This document shows positions 47,738 to 58,480 of a DNA stretch of 64,000 nucleotides, in pieces. The position numbers were made by a program, and so were the translations under genes. Source of the DNA: Druceiella hillmani. Lineage: Eukaryota > Arthropoda > Insecta > Lepidoptera > Hepialidae. Each line of letters starts with the position of its first letter. The stretch's first letter is position 1. The stretch spans positions 22,318,501-22,382,500 of the forward strand of contig JAYKKI010000006.1 in assembly GCA_039881145.1 (NCBI GenBank), read 5' to 3'. The notes under the pieces are model-generated. The model did not search any database and was not told the origin of the DNA. It saw only the letters and a program-made list of their open reading frames with translations.

Positions 47738-47897
47738 GATTTATTGCTACGAGAGCAATCTCTTGTAGCCAACCATAACACCAGTCCAGCCCCGCTCAGC
47801 GAGCGGCCGGGAATCGAACCCGGGTCCCCGTGGTGCGAAGCGCCGTCAAAGGCCGTAAGCCTTTTGATCAACCCAACACACCATGCCGACGACGAAA
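47735..47897 (-). mobile_element. tRNA-derived SINE
   Basis: Read on the minus strand, the element starts near 47897 with GTCGTCGGCATGGTGTGTTG. It contains an A-box-like TGGTGTGTTGGG (47883-47872) and a perfect polymerase III B box GGTTCGATTCC (47820-47810) within a CCGGGTTCGATTCCCGG T-arm. A tRNA-unrelated body follows (GGCTGGACTGGTGTTATGGT then GGCTACAAGAGATTGCTCTC) and the element ends at the (TA)n tract. Its G+C content is far above its surroundings. It lies inside the 135 bp tandem array, so it is younger than the array. A TTACTTA phrase on both sides may be the target duplication. The open frames crossing it on both strands are not genes. Confidence 0.85.
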
Positions 47898-48150
47898 AAA
47901 AACGAATACCGTTCTCTTACTTAATCATTTTCCGATATTTTAACCCTAACGGGCTGAAAAGGGGTGGCTGTATTTGTTTGGAAAAAAATTGTGATAGTAA
48001 TTTTTGCTTAAAAATTTATATTAATGCTTTGCAAGACAAATAATGAAACAAATATTTAAGCATCTTCCGATATTCAACCCCTAAGAGGCTGTACTCGGGG
48101 AAGAGTGGAGGGGGGAGGGATCGGTTTTCATACCGCTAATACCGCTTATG

Positions 48151-49164
48151 GAATTCAAGTGATTACAATTTTCCCTTCGAGTCTATTTCGCAACGTCGAT
48201 TAATCAATCTTAGGGTCAGTTATAAAATATGGTAGGGATTGACTTAGGGGAGGATTGCTTCTAACGTTTTAGCACCAGACAGTACAACCACCAATGTGGT
48301 ATACAAGAAAATACTGTATTAAAATCTAACTTCCTCTCTGCTGCTTTATTTGCGTAAACTAGGTAGACATTGTTTGTAGAGTTTATGAAAACATAAATGA
48401 ACAATAGTGTTAACAACACACAAGTAAGTAGTAATTTAATAAAAACGAAACCAACTTTTTACTTTGACATTTTAAACAACAAAACCGATTTTTACAAAAT
48501 TTTTACTATTCTCTAAGTTGAAAGTTACTTAAATCGATAGAAATAGAATAATTGTGATCCGATTAGTAGTTTCTGAAAAATACGTGGAAAAACATGTTAC
48601 AAATATAAATAAATTTTTGATATTTTGTGCATCTATTTAGAAGCCTTAAAATACATATTTTATAATATTAAATACATTTGGGTCAAATTTGTGACCTCCT
48701 TTTTGAAGTTTCGAGGCGAGTGACATAAAACACAATTTGGGGTTAACTCCTAGCCTAAGCTTTTTAAACTCATCTTTCATCAAGGCAATATCTTACAAAC
48801 TTTAAGATCTTTTCACATTAAAGCAAATTTAGTAAAGGAGATGAAGTTATAAGGACATAAACTACTTTGCGCATGCCAGTGACGTTACAAGAAAATTTTC
48901 GGTGGTTCATATCTTCAGCTTTGTTTTAAAAGTTTCTAGTAAGGCAAAATTTTCACAAGTTTTACATAAGTTTTATCAAGTACTTTAGTACACAATAAAT
49001 AATATCAACTGTTATTGTTAACCCGATATAATCGTTCTAACATTAGTAGAGTAATTTTTTTTCGTTCTTTAGAGATGAACGCGAAAACAATTAATCCAAT
49101 TGGCATAACACTTTGGTGACATGGTAGGTTATAGTTTCCAGACTAACTATGAGCTCTTTGATAT
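48151..49164. other. A+T-rich DNA with no supported gene
   Basis: No supported gene or repeat was found in this stretch. Confidence 0.5.
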
Positions 49165-49290
49165 GTGTAAGTGTTGTATTATTATTCAGATCTAGTTAAT
49201 AAAGTTAACGTAGTCGGTGAAAACCTAGTTGGTCTGGGCGATATCATGACTAATTTTAGTAAAACTATTACAGATTCGTTAATATCTTAA
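49165..49290 (+). repeat. Copy 2 of the DIVNNI-type motif
   Basis: From 49189 the frame gives DLVNKVNVVGENLVGLGDIM then TNFSKTITDSLIS before a stop. This is the best-preserved of the three copies and aligns with 17481 over about 30 codons. An acceptor-like TATTATTATTCAG ends at 49189, inside the first aligned codon, so a phase-1 exon start is possible. No continuation upstream in the same frame. Confidence 0.45.
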
Positions 49291-51061
49291 AATTACAGGT
49301 CTTAAAAAAATCTATAGAAAGTCAGCGACAGCATATAGCTGCGTTTTATGGATAAGCCGCAGTGTAGTACAAAAGGTGAAAAATTAGCTAAAATTTCATA
49401 TTACGACTATAATGCACAAATGATATATTGTTAAACTGAATTTTATAATTGTGGATATGAAAACATTTTAAACGGTATTGTGACGAAGTTTCTGTAATAC
49501 ATACTGGATATCGTTTTATTTTGATAAAATTTTTTGAAAGGATTTTTCTGTACTGATTAACGAAAATGTAGCTATTTAATTAACATTTTTGTCATATGGC
49601 ATATCTGGGTGCGCCCTTTAGATAATAATACGTATTATGTCGATTTATTAGTTTAAATGGATGATTTTGTAGTAGAAAGTCCTGGGTTTAACTCAACCAA
49701 GGTGGACGTGAAAACTGTGACCGTCTCGTGCGGTAAAACAAAAAATATAACATTAAAAACTTATTTAAAAGATATTTACCTAATAGCAGGTTTTGAAATA
49801 TAACCACCATTTTGCATCGTGAATCAAAAAAATTGCTAGTGGAACAGTGGATTTCTGCAATAAAAAAAATATTTTCAGTTTTCTCCCTTTCTTGGTATCC
49901 GATTAATATTCCTTATATTAGAATTGTAATCCCATTGCTTTTGCTGTGAAATCTACTTCTGTCCCGGATCTAAACTTAGATACCATCATTGAATTTTAAT
50001 ATAACTTAACATAAAATCATATGCCGTAAATTAAATTACCACCCACACGCAATTTCTTCCACGAAGAGCATTCCGTCGTTTCATTCCTTACATGAGGACG
50101 ACATATCTAAACTTTCACGGAAACAGCTCGCATCGCGTCGCCATATGCGTTCGCCAACTTAATATGTGGCGTCGGTTGGAGAACAAAAATATTTGACTCT
50201 TAATTTGCATCAAAAAACTGAAATAGATTATTAAGTAACTAAAGTAACTATATGGATATAAATTTAAGGACATCTTTTTGCAATCCTTAACTAAAGAATA
50301 ACTATATTCTTTATGTTACCGTGTTAATACTTTGTAGATTTATTCAAATTATACTCTCCACCGTTATCCATTTTTAATATGCCATAACGAGGTAAATAAA
50401 TATACTATTAGCCTTGCAGTATATTAATTGTTACTTTTTAGTAATTGTAATTTCCTTAGCCACATCCGTATAACGATTTTGTCGTAAATTTATCTATATA
50501 GTGGTCGTCCGGTGGTCATAATTCGACCGAAATGCACTTACCTACTCACTTAGTTGAAACCAGTAAAAGGTACAGGACAGTAAGTCAATTCTTGTTGCTG
50601 CTAAAAAATTTCATTTTGCAACAGGAGTATATTAAGCAAGCTATTTTTTACTATATGTAAAACACAGACATCCATCCCAAAAAAAATTATATAAACGTCT
50701 TTTTACCTTTTCATGCACTCCAGAGACGACTGAAAAAGGAACATTTTAAATCAAACAAAATTCACAGCTCGAAACTCATTCAGTCAATCATTTTTTTTCT
50801 TTTTTGGCGATAATACAACTGTTTGACCACAGACTATTATGCGTTTAACATTGACAGTATGAGTGTAAACAATGAATTCGTTATTGTGGAACGTAAACAA
50901 TGGATGATATATTTGTACTCATTTTCTGTAATGGATTTTCTGTAATGGTGGATAATATATTTATACTCATTTCCACCATATGAACTTTAACTATGCCAAC
51001 TCTCACACTTCTTTGTCCACTCAATACGCTTAAAAAGCTGTAGGTATAAAGTTTTCTTTCT
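49291..51061. other. A+T-rich DNA; one G+C-richer patch
   Basis: The patch at about 50040-50195 (GAGCATTCCGTCGTTTCATT, ACAGCTCGCATCGCGTCGCC) stands out by composition and may be a conserved non-coding element. No open frame is sustained. Near 50900-50970 a TGTAATGGATTTTCTGTAAT-type phrase is duplicated. Confidence 0.45.
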
Positions 51062-51415
51062 TCATGCATTAATAGATAGATTCATAGCTTCCCTTGCGAT
51101 GGTAAATAATCTTGAGTTATAATAATTGATTTTTCCAAGTACTCCTGATATTGCTTGACAAAAGAATCTTAAAGCTATGACTAGTGATAACAAGAATTCA
51201 ATTAAATAACACATTTTTTGCATAAAAACGTATTCATTAATTAACATTTCATTTTCATAAGAAAGTTTGTAACAAGCAAACAATTGAAACGACATCCATA
51301 CCGTTTCATGCTCAACAAGCGGTATACTAAACTGTCTCATTGAGACGCCTTTTTTCCATATCCGCAATCTATCACTATCAATAACAGACACCATTAAAAT
51401 TGCCTTTCTTCTCAT
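51062..51415 (-). other. 117-codon open frame, unrecognised
   Basis: This is one of the longest frames in the window outside simple repeats. It starts MRRKAILMVSVIDSDRLRIW. A hydrophobic segment (YLIEFLLSLVIALRFF) lies around residues 80-95. The composition is more protein-like than the Ile/Tyr/Asn-rich chance frames. I cannot match it to a family; a chemoreceptor-like exon is conceivable but unsupported. Its 5' end borders the G+C-richer island at 51400. At this A+T content a frame of this length is somewhat, not strongly, unlikely by chance. Confidence 0.25.
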
Positions 51416-51605
51416 TGCGTGAAAAATTTAAAATGACGGCGGAGTTTTCAAATCGCATTTATCGCATCATTAACCCGTCATTAGGCGCGACTTATGCGTC
51501 ACTACTTTTGGCTATTTCAATTAAATCTCGAAGCCGTTGGGGGTGATATTTAATTAACATATTCCAAAAAAATTAATCGCGTGAGTTAAATGGTTACGCC
51601 TTCAA
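51400..51605 (+). repeat. G+C-richer island, copy 2 of a pair with 43.0 kb
   Basis: The sequence AAAATGACGGCGGAGTTTTC, then GCATCATTAACCCGTCATTA, then TTTTGGCTATTTCAATTAAA, GCCGTTGGGGGTGA and GTTAAATGGTTACG matches 43015-43220 in order and orientation. The frame from 51433 is open about 38 codons, but it is not preserved in the other copy. Confidence 0.55.
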
Positions 51606-52354
51606 TAATATTTGACTAATCACCAAATTGTTAAAAATCTCTTATTAAAGTGACAAGTAATAAATCAGTCATTTCAGTTTATCAGTATTAAATCATGCGG
51701 TTGCCAAACAGAACATTTCCTTTTTTTCTTAGAGCAGGAACTTGTTTTACTGCAGTATGCAAATCTCCAGATAATAAACTTAAGTTGGGATCTAATTCAA
51801 TAAGGCTTTTTAATTTTTTGCAATTTAATTTAAGGGAGCGCGCTGTATCAGAGAAATTTAAGTTTATTTCTTCGTATCATTGGGACAAATGCTTGACTTA
51901 TGCTAGACTGATTAGGTAGTATAGACCTATCATTGTGCAAATATTACAAATTGCAGTTATCAATGAAATTGTTTTAAAATTAATAAATACCCTTGTTTAA
52001 AGCTAATAATTTAATATATTTTAAACAGCACCCACTCCCATGAAAGTTTCTACTCATTATTTAAACTTTTAGCAATATATCGAGTTTTAAGTTCACCATG
52101 AGATATTTTTAACCATTGTTTTGCAATATTTACCTGATTTGAAAAGTTATTTAACCGTTTATCTCTGCCTGAATGATAAAAGTGTATTTAATAATTTAAT
52201 ATAGCCTGTGGAGGAAACATTAAATTGGTTACAATTATTATCTTAATAGTTAGTGATTAATTAATTGTTCTAATGGTTTTATAGTTCAATAATCAAGAGT
52301 TAGTAATTGTGTAATGGTAATTGGTTTATTACTTTTTCTATAATTAATAATAAT
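51606..52354. other. A+T-rich DNA with no supported gene
   Basis: The 74-codon plus frame at 51695-51919 starts MRLPNRTFPFFLRAGTCFTA. It looks somewhat protein-like, but I recognise no domain and find no splice context, so it is left uncalled. Confidence 0.4.
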
Positions 52355-52458
52355 AGTAATATATATTTTTGAAAAAGTTATCAGTCGCATCTGTAATACG
52401 AACTTCCATTGCTTTGTATTACAGATGCGACTGATAACTTTTTCAAAAATATATTACT
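52355..52458. repeat. Near-perfect ~44 bp hairpin with 16 base loop
   Basis: The left arm 52355-52399 and right arm 52416-52458 are complementary throughout except for a two-base length difference in a TA run. The inner part reads GTTATCAGTCGCATCTGTAA on the left strand. The length and perfection argue for recent origin (template-switch inverted duplication or a short foldback element). Its RNA would form a stem long enough for Dicer-type processing, although natural animal miRNA precursors usually contain mismatches. Confidence 0.9.
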
Positions 52459-53349
52459 TTGATATAGAGTGATATTGCTTGTTAGTTCCATTTTTCCTAT
52501 ATCAGATGAATTTTGATCCAGGTATCGTTAGGTTATAACCGTTAATGACTATTTATATAGAGTGCAAATTCTATTTGTGTAATGTTATTACTTTATACCA
52601 ATACATGCATATATATATTAGCCTTAGGTCGTTTGTTTTATTGATTAGGTCTATAACATAGGCAGAAAGATAAACCTAACAACATTATATTTTTGGTTAT
52701 TCGTTAAAAAAATTATATAGTATATGTTATCGACATTAAATAGTAAACGTACATAGCTCAGTTTAATGTAAAGCGGTCATGTTAAAGAGCTTATATGTTA
52801 CTAGATTTACACTGTATCAGTTTAAATAAAGGCAGGCTGCCAAATAAAAGGGCGACTTTCCTTCTTAGATGCCGTTGATTAAGGATAAACACAATAAACA
52901 GATATAGTGAATAAATGGCAAATGAAGCTTGGTACTGTCATATATCATTTGTGAAATAGTTGAAATATATATTGCAAGGTATCTAAAGCCATCATTGATC
53001 TATCATCTTTTCGTCATCAGAAATCTCACCAAGGTTAGTAACAAAAAGGAAATGCCCTATATTTGTATTGTTACATATATTTTTCAAGTGAAACTTCTTT
53101 TGCCCTTCTAGAGTTTGTGTGTTAAAAAATGGGATCGTAATTGAAAGCGAAAAGAATACAAAGCAAAAAAACGGAAAGCGTCAAAAACCGCTTCATTATT
53201 TACTAGAACATGAAAGCCACAAAAGAACATAAACGTCAATGTTTTCTTTAAATTATTAATTAGTTGTAGCTGCTTGAAATATATGTAATTAAAAAGATGA
53301 GATTGTAATCGTTGATGTAACTGCAAGTATTCAAGATTTCAGAGGATTA
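52459..53349. other. A+T-rich DNA with no supported gene
   Basis: No supported feature was found up to the start of the second mariner relic. Confidence 0.5.
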
Positions 53350-54143
53350 AAGATTTTCCTCGCAACCGACGCCCAGTGGGAATTAATATAGACTTTTAAA
53401 CGAATTATTTGAAAGAGATTCCCGCCATGTTTCACGTTACCTGGCGAAAAGCTCAGTTGCGGTCATGTGTAGGTATTGGAACATTTGCATCAACTTGATA
53501 AAAAGTGTAAGCTAGCGATGTGGATACCACAGAGTATGTGGTATACATTACTTCTTAATTAGACCAAACGAGACTTGTCCAACACTGGCTTGACCAAATG
53601 ATAACTGAAAACGAAAAGTGAATCTTGTGAGTAAAACATATGTAAATCTCAAAAAAAGCCAATACCGGCTTCAAAAACTAAACATATTCAAATGAAAGTT
53701 TCGTTATCAGCTTTGCGGAATGCAAAAGAAATTTTGTATTGGGAGTCACTACCAAAAAATACAACTGTAAACTCAACAATATACTGGAATCATCTTGACC
53801 GACTTCGCAGAGAAATACAAAACAAATGTAAAGAACACTGAAACGTATATTTCTTTCATGATAACACCCAGCCGTCAGAAGTTACAGGATTTTCGTGGGT
53901 ATATTCTACCATATCCACAATATTCCCCTAACTTAGCACCAACAGATTTTTATTTATTCTATTCTTGAAATAATCACGTTCAGGATAAAAAGTTTAATGA
54001 TAGAACATAGTTGTTAGATTTCCTTAGTAAGTTTCTTGAGTCACAGCTCCGAATTTTTTATGCAGATGGAATCTACACTTTACGCTGTATATTGGCAATG
54101 GGTGATAGATAATAATGATGCCTACTATGCGCAAGAGTAACTA
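53350..54143 (+). pseudogene. mariner-type transposase relic 2
   Basis: This is a decayed mariner-family transposase spread over all three frames. N-terminal helix-turn-helix similarity is visible as LLNELFERDSRHVSRYLAK near 53392-53448. CKLAMWIPQSM (near 53505) matches the WVPHEL block. ITENEK followed by a stop near 53601-53621 matches TGDEKW with Asp to Asn (53610-53612). LYWESLPKNTTVNSTIYWN and HLDRLREEIQNK precede FFHDNTQPS, whose second Asp is at 53860. YSPNLAPTDFYLF near 53921 carries Asn in place of the third Asp. The end reads WVIDNNDAYYAQE and stop near 54135. Stops, frameshifts and a shortened gap between the second and third blocks show it is dead. Its sequence differs enough from relic 1 to be a separate subfamily. 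Confidence 0.85.
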
Positions 54144-56275
54144 AGATTAAACTATGACTTTTAAAAAAAAGTTTGAAATTATAAAACTCCATATTTTCCT
54201 GCCAACTCAATAAATAAAATTGGATTTTTTAAACAATTTTTATAAAATTTTTAGGAATTTTATTGTTTTAGGAATTTTATTGTTCTTTCTTAAATTTCAT
54301 ATGTCTGGCAAGTCTAGCGGCACCAAAAATATAGGGGAATTTTTTTTCTCAGAAACGAAAATGTTTAAACGTGCAATAACAACTTATTTTCTAAAAATGC
54401 ATTACTGTTATAAAAGTGTTTTTAGCTTTTGTAATCTTGGTTCTATTGCGTATTTTCTGTTTTTTTTTTAATTTTTCTGTGGCTAAATAAAACTTCACAG
54501 GTTAATAAAATATTTTTGATTGCACTCACAAATTGTCAATAACATAATATTTTTATTCTCTCACTATTTTACTATATTTACTTTTCTAGAATAAAAGTAC
54601 ACTTTATTTTTTTAAAGCCATAAACGACCGAAAAAGTAAATGCACAATATTTGAGGTAAACAAGATCAAGATATAAATTATTTCATTATAGATTATAGAA
54701 AGCTTATATTCTGTATTTTTTATCTTTGCGATTTGTAGTATAATAATACTAAATAAGGTAAAACATATAAATAAATTAGGTAGTATTTTGCTATGTTCTA
54801 CTTTTCATATTTTTAAATAGTTTAAATAAAATATTAGAAATCATTCGCACGAGAAATATGTCACATGATTATGTATATTTTACCAATAAAATATTTTAAG
54901 TAACGTACATACGAGATGATGATGATGACGTATATATGAGACGCGATAATGTTATTCGCATTTACAAAGTAGTTTTACCTAGTTCGACCTAATTACAAAG
55001 TAGTTTTAAAAAAATTAAATTGCGACCAAAAAAATATGTATATATTTTTTGTTTGCACTAAAATAATCATATTCCACACCAATCATTTTGTAGTTGATGT
55101 CAAATAAAAGCTCAATAAAGTGAGATTTCAAAAATGCATCATTTTTAAATTTTCAAATTATTACAAAGTATAACTTCTATGAATTCTGAACAGAGAGCAA
55201 AAAAAGCAACGACTGATAAAAATACATCATATTAAAATACCTAAAAATATTTAATGAATACTATTATATATTTTTTCAGTATTTATTACCTTGCGTTAGT
55301 TGCAGATCGTACTGGGAGACTTCAGCTATATTCGTTTTGCCCAGTTAAAACTACACGATGGCGTGAAACACTAATCGTGCAAGTTCTATTTGTACTTGGT
55401 TTATTTACATTTATTCACGATGCGTTATTATTCAAACAATTGTATGGGTTCCTTTAAATTTTTATACATTTTTTGAATTCTTTCTACAGGAAATACATTT
55501 AATACAATATTTGAAAATCCACATAAGATTAAAAACAGGAAAACAATACATTTTTTCCATTGTGAATTGGTAACGATACCAGATGATAAGCCTGTTACAA
55601 ACAAGTTTTGAATCATAAATATTTAAATCGAAAATTCATTTATTTACATCAGCGGAATCATGCGGATTTCTTTTCAATAGAATTAACAAATTTAGCTATT
55701 TTTGAAATATAAAATTCAAATAACACGTTGGTAAGCTTTATAGCCTAGAGGTAAGGAGAGTTTTTTTTTATTTTTACGTCATCTTTAAATTAGAAATGGA
55801 AAATATTTTCCGAATCACGGAAAATTTTGTACTTGGAACTCATTTGGTCAATAGAGAAAAATGACTAATACCACGTTGAGAAAAAAAACAAAGAGGTGAA
55901 ACGATAAAAAAATAGTTGGAAACTAATTAATATAAATTAAGGGATTAGGTCGATACGAGTGGCTATAAATTATGCCATAATTAATTACAAGACAAGAAAA
56001 TATGTGCCTGCTATTTATATTAGGAGAAATGGTACCGAATTCTGCTCATAAGTGTAAAAGGTGATCTCGGTAATTTAACCCGTTAAAGACATTTCAGACG
56101 TCTTGGTACTAAAATATAGCCCGAAATGTAATAAATATACTTAAAACATACTTTGGAAATTTAAAGGAAGTATTTTCAACTTTCGTAATTGATATTTATT
56201 AATAAATTTCTTTTAATGTCACCAACGTATTTTCAAGATTTCACATCAAATGTTGTACGTAACCAATTATATTTA
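54144..56275. other. A+T-rich DNA with no supported gene
   Basis: An 18 bp tandem pair (TTTAGGAATTTTATTGTT, about 54250-54285) is present. The 67-codon plus frame at 55254-55457 contains a G+C-richer piece (LVADRTGRLQLYSFCPVKTT) that is mildly protein-like but unrecognised. Nothing else is supported. Confidence 0.45.
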
Positions 56276-56370
56276 AATATACATACATACGTACGTATCT
56301 CTGTGTGCCTTCGTGAGTGGTGACATACTGACGTGCATGCGTGTATGCATGAGTGTGTGTATACTTGTAT
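56276..56370. repeat. Degenerate (CA)/(TG)-type microsatellite
   Basis: This is an irregular alternation of ACATACATACGTACGT, GACGTGCATGCGTGTATGCA and GAGTGTGTGTATAC. It is an eroded simple repeat; the minus frame over it is an artefact. Confidence 0.7.
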
Positions 56371-57990
56371 TTATGATAATTAAGCCAATATAAAATAAAA
56401 AAAATATGGAACTCAATGTTTACATAGATTATATTGAAGTTGAATAGGTAAATTTTTAGTACATTTATAAATGTATACATAAATTACAAACAAATCTATG
56501 GAAGAGGATAAATTTTTATGGAAGAATTATATATTGTTTTATATCTTTTTACAGAAGATAAAGTAATACTAAACTACTAAAATAATAAAAAATAGTCTGA
56601 GAACGTTGCTATCATTTGCAAAGAGCTCTAATTTATAACTTGAAAAAATATTTCTAAAACATGTTCTTATTACAAAATTAACTCATAAAATACAACTTTA
56701 TTGAGTGTGACACTTTAATAACGAAACGCAAGCTTCAACTTTTATCATAACCACGCATCGAAGGATAACTTTTACTCTATCCATTGTGTCATTATAACCA
56801 CATTTTCGTTGAATAAATTATGTTATTACAACCACATGTTGTTCGAATATCCTTCATTAAAGCGGAAAGCGTTTATTTACGCGCCGCAAGGCGATGGCCT
56901 TATAAAAGATAGGTTTACAAAGCTCAGGTTCTAAAGCTCAGGATTAAGGAGCTTCCACTGAAATTTGGGCCTAGTGACGGTTGAATTATCCGAAGGCCGC
57001 TGCGAAATATGACAACGTGGCCTGTGTAGCGCTGAAGATAAATGAAACGTGTTTGCATGTGAATTTAAATTTATACCTAAAGAGTTTAATATTGCGGGTT
57101 TTGTCGCCCGGGATGATAAAACGTGTGTGTTGAAATTCGAGGACTGAATACTTAGTTTCAATAACTAAGTTTGCAACGTAAAAAAGAGTTAAAAATTAAT
57201 TAAACATACAATAAGAAGAAAATGCTTAAGAAACCCTTTGAAATTATTTAAATTAAAATAGCCTTATTTCAGTTAAAAATTCGTCATTACCAACCCAGCT
57301 TTAGTGGAAATTGACGATAATTTCCCAAATTGTATTCGAACGAATCGCCTCAAGCGTTGTTGGGTCCTAGTGAAAATAAAAAAAAAATAAGCATTTTACT
57401 GCGAACAAATTTTCCTCAATTCAATAAATACCCAAAAAGTTTCACGACTTTTGCTTTAAAAAACTAGGCTCTAGTTAAATAAAAATATAGCGATCCAAGT
57501 TGCAATTTTAAAATCCCTTCAATTTCATAATTATTATTATTATGTTTTATTATTATTATGTTCGAACGTAAATATATATAGTAGTAGGCGCATAGTAAAA
57601 TGTAATAAATATTTTAAAAACGAATGTATTTCTAATCTTCACGAGTCTGTCACGTATTTTGTTAAAAGTTATTTAATATTAAATATATGCTTTCGCGCAA
57701 TGTAGGAATTGGATTTATTTTCAGCTCTTTGCGGTGAACATGTGTCAATGCGATTTGACTATTAATTTTACGTACTTCAGATGTATTTTTTAAATTTCTA
57801 TATTTTTAAATTTATGTATGCTTATCAATTTGATAAGCATATATAAAAATATATATAATATTATATAAAGATATAGACATAATATATAAGAAGAATAATG
57901 TGGACATAATATATACATATATAAGAAGACATTGACCACAATTCGTACTTTATGTGCGAGTATGATCAATATGCGAAAAGAATCGGTGAA
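56371..57990. other. A+T-rich DNA; G+C-richer island at 56.87-57.14 kb
   Basis: The island at about 56870-57140 is visibly G+C-richer (GCGCCGCAAGGCGATGGCCT, TTGTCGCCCGGGATGATAAA). It carries a 76-codon minus frame (57161-56931) without a recognisable motif and a small direct repeat (AAAGCTCAGG, twice, near 56919-56943). It may be a conserved non-coding element or a gene relic. The rest is A+T-rich with a small (TTA)n patch near 57530-57565. Confidence 0.4.
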
Positions 57991-58026
57991 AACACACACA
58001 CACACACTCACGCATATATGTATGTG

Positions 58027-58092
<66 letters not shown>

Positions 58093-58100
58093 CATACATC
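57991..58100. repeat. (AC)n/(TA)n compound microsatellite
   Basis: The tract has an AC run (57991-58008), a TATG/TGTG transition, a long pure TA run (about 58032-58086) and CA-rich ends. Four overlapping frames on both strands through it (up to 130 codons) are artefacts. Confidence 0.97.
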
Positions 58101-58199
58101 CATACTTTGCAACTTTGTCCGCATGGAATTGCGAAATGCAAGTACAGATTTTCATTGCGTTTATTTTATGTTCTTATATAAGACGCAAATATTTAGTCT

Positions 58200-58480
58200 A
58201 AATCCCGCGTGGGTCAACTTGCGCCCCCTCCCCTATTCCTCGCCATCTCTACCGTATTCCTATATCTTGCCACTGCCCATCGCCCTTATGACCGAGATTT
58301 TATTTAATTGTCCACATAATGGTCTGAACATCATAACTTCGTAATGTTCGTGATATGACAATGAAACTTAGTCTAAATTAGTCTCAAGATTACTTTATAT
58401 AAGCTGTGATAAAATTAGTGTAAATAATTCAGTAGTTTTTGAGTTAAATACTATCGTACAAACAAAGACTGACAGATAAC
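58200..58480 (+). mobile_element. Possible dispersed-repeat fragment (weak)
   Basis: The segment begins with an unusually C-rich stretch (GCGCCCCCTCCCCTATTCCT) and ends in phrases such as GTTTTTGAGTTAAATACTAT and CGTACAAACAAAGACTGACA. These are of the kind I associate with the 3' parts of insect transposon-derived repeats. No coding remnant or terminal structure was identified. Confidence 0.2.

Larger units (their letters stand above)
46925..48150. repeat. Diverged tandem array, ~135 bp monomers x ~7
   Basis: Each monomer has a GGGGGTGAAAAGGTGTGGCT core, then AAATTTGTATGGGAAAAAT, then TTATGGTAATTTTTACTT, then an AATGCTTTTCA-like and an AAATAATG-like segment, then TTTTCCGAGATACAACC. The AAATTTGTATGGG anchors fall at about 47043, 47176, 47313, 47429, 47572, 47971 and 48111. 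The larger gap is caused by a SINE inserted after the fifth copy. The phrase CATACCGCTAAT occurs at both edges (46927 and 48129), so the array has defined ends. The G-rich cores contrast sharply with the surrounding DNA. I recall similar 'GGGGGTGAAAAGG...TTTGTATGGG' repeats from insect genomes but cannot name a family. Confidence 0.85.

Noticed and set aside
47665..48043. Frames of 68 and 120 codons containing ordinary-looking peptides such as ERPGIEPGSPWCEAPSK
   Set aside because: This is the translation of the tRNA-derived SINE (the T-arm GGTTCGATTCC gives such peptides) fused to a (TA)n tract, not a gene.
57790..58344. Four overlapping open frames of 63-130 codons on both strands
   Set aside because: They exist only because the (AC)n/(TA)n tract contains no stop in several frames; outside the tract there is no coding signal.
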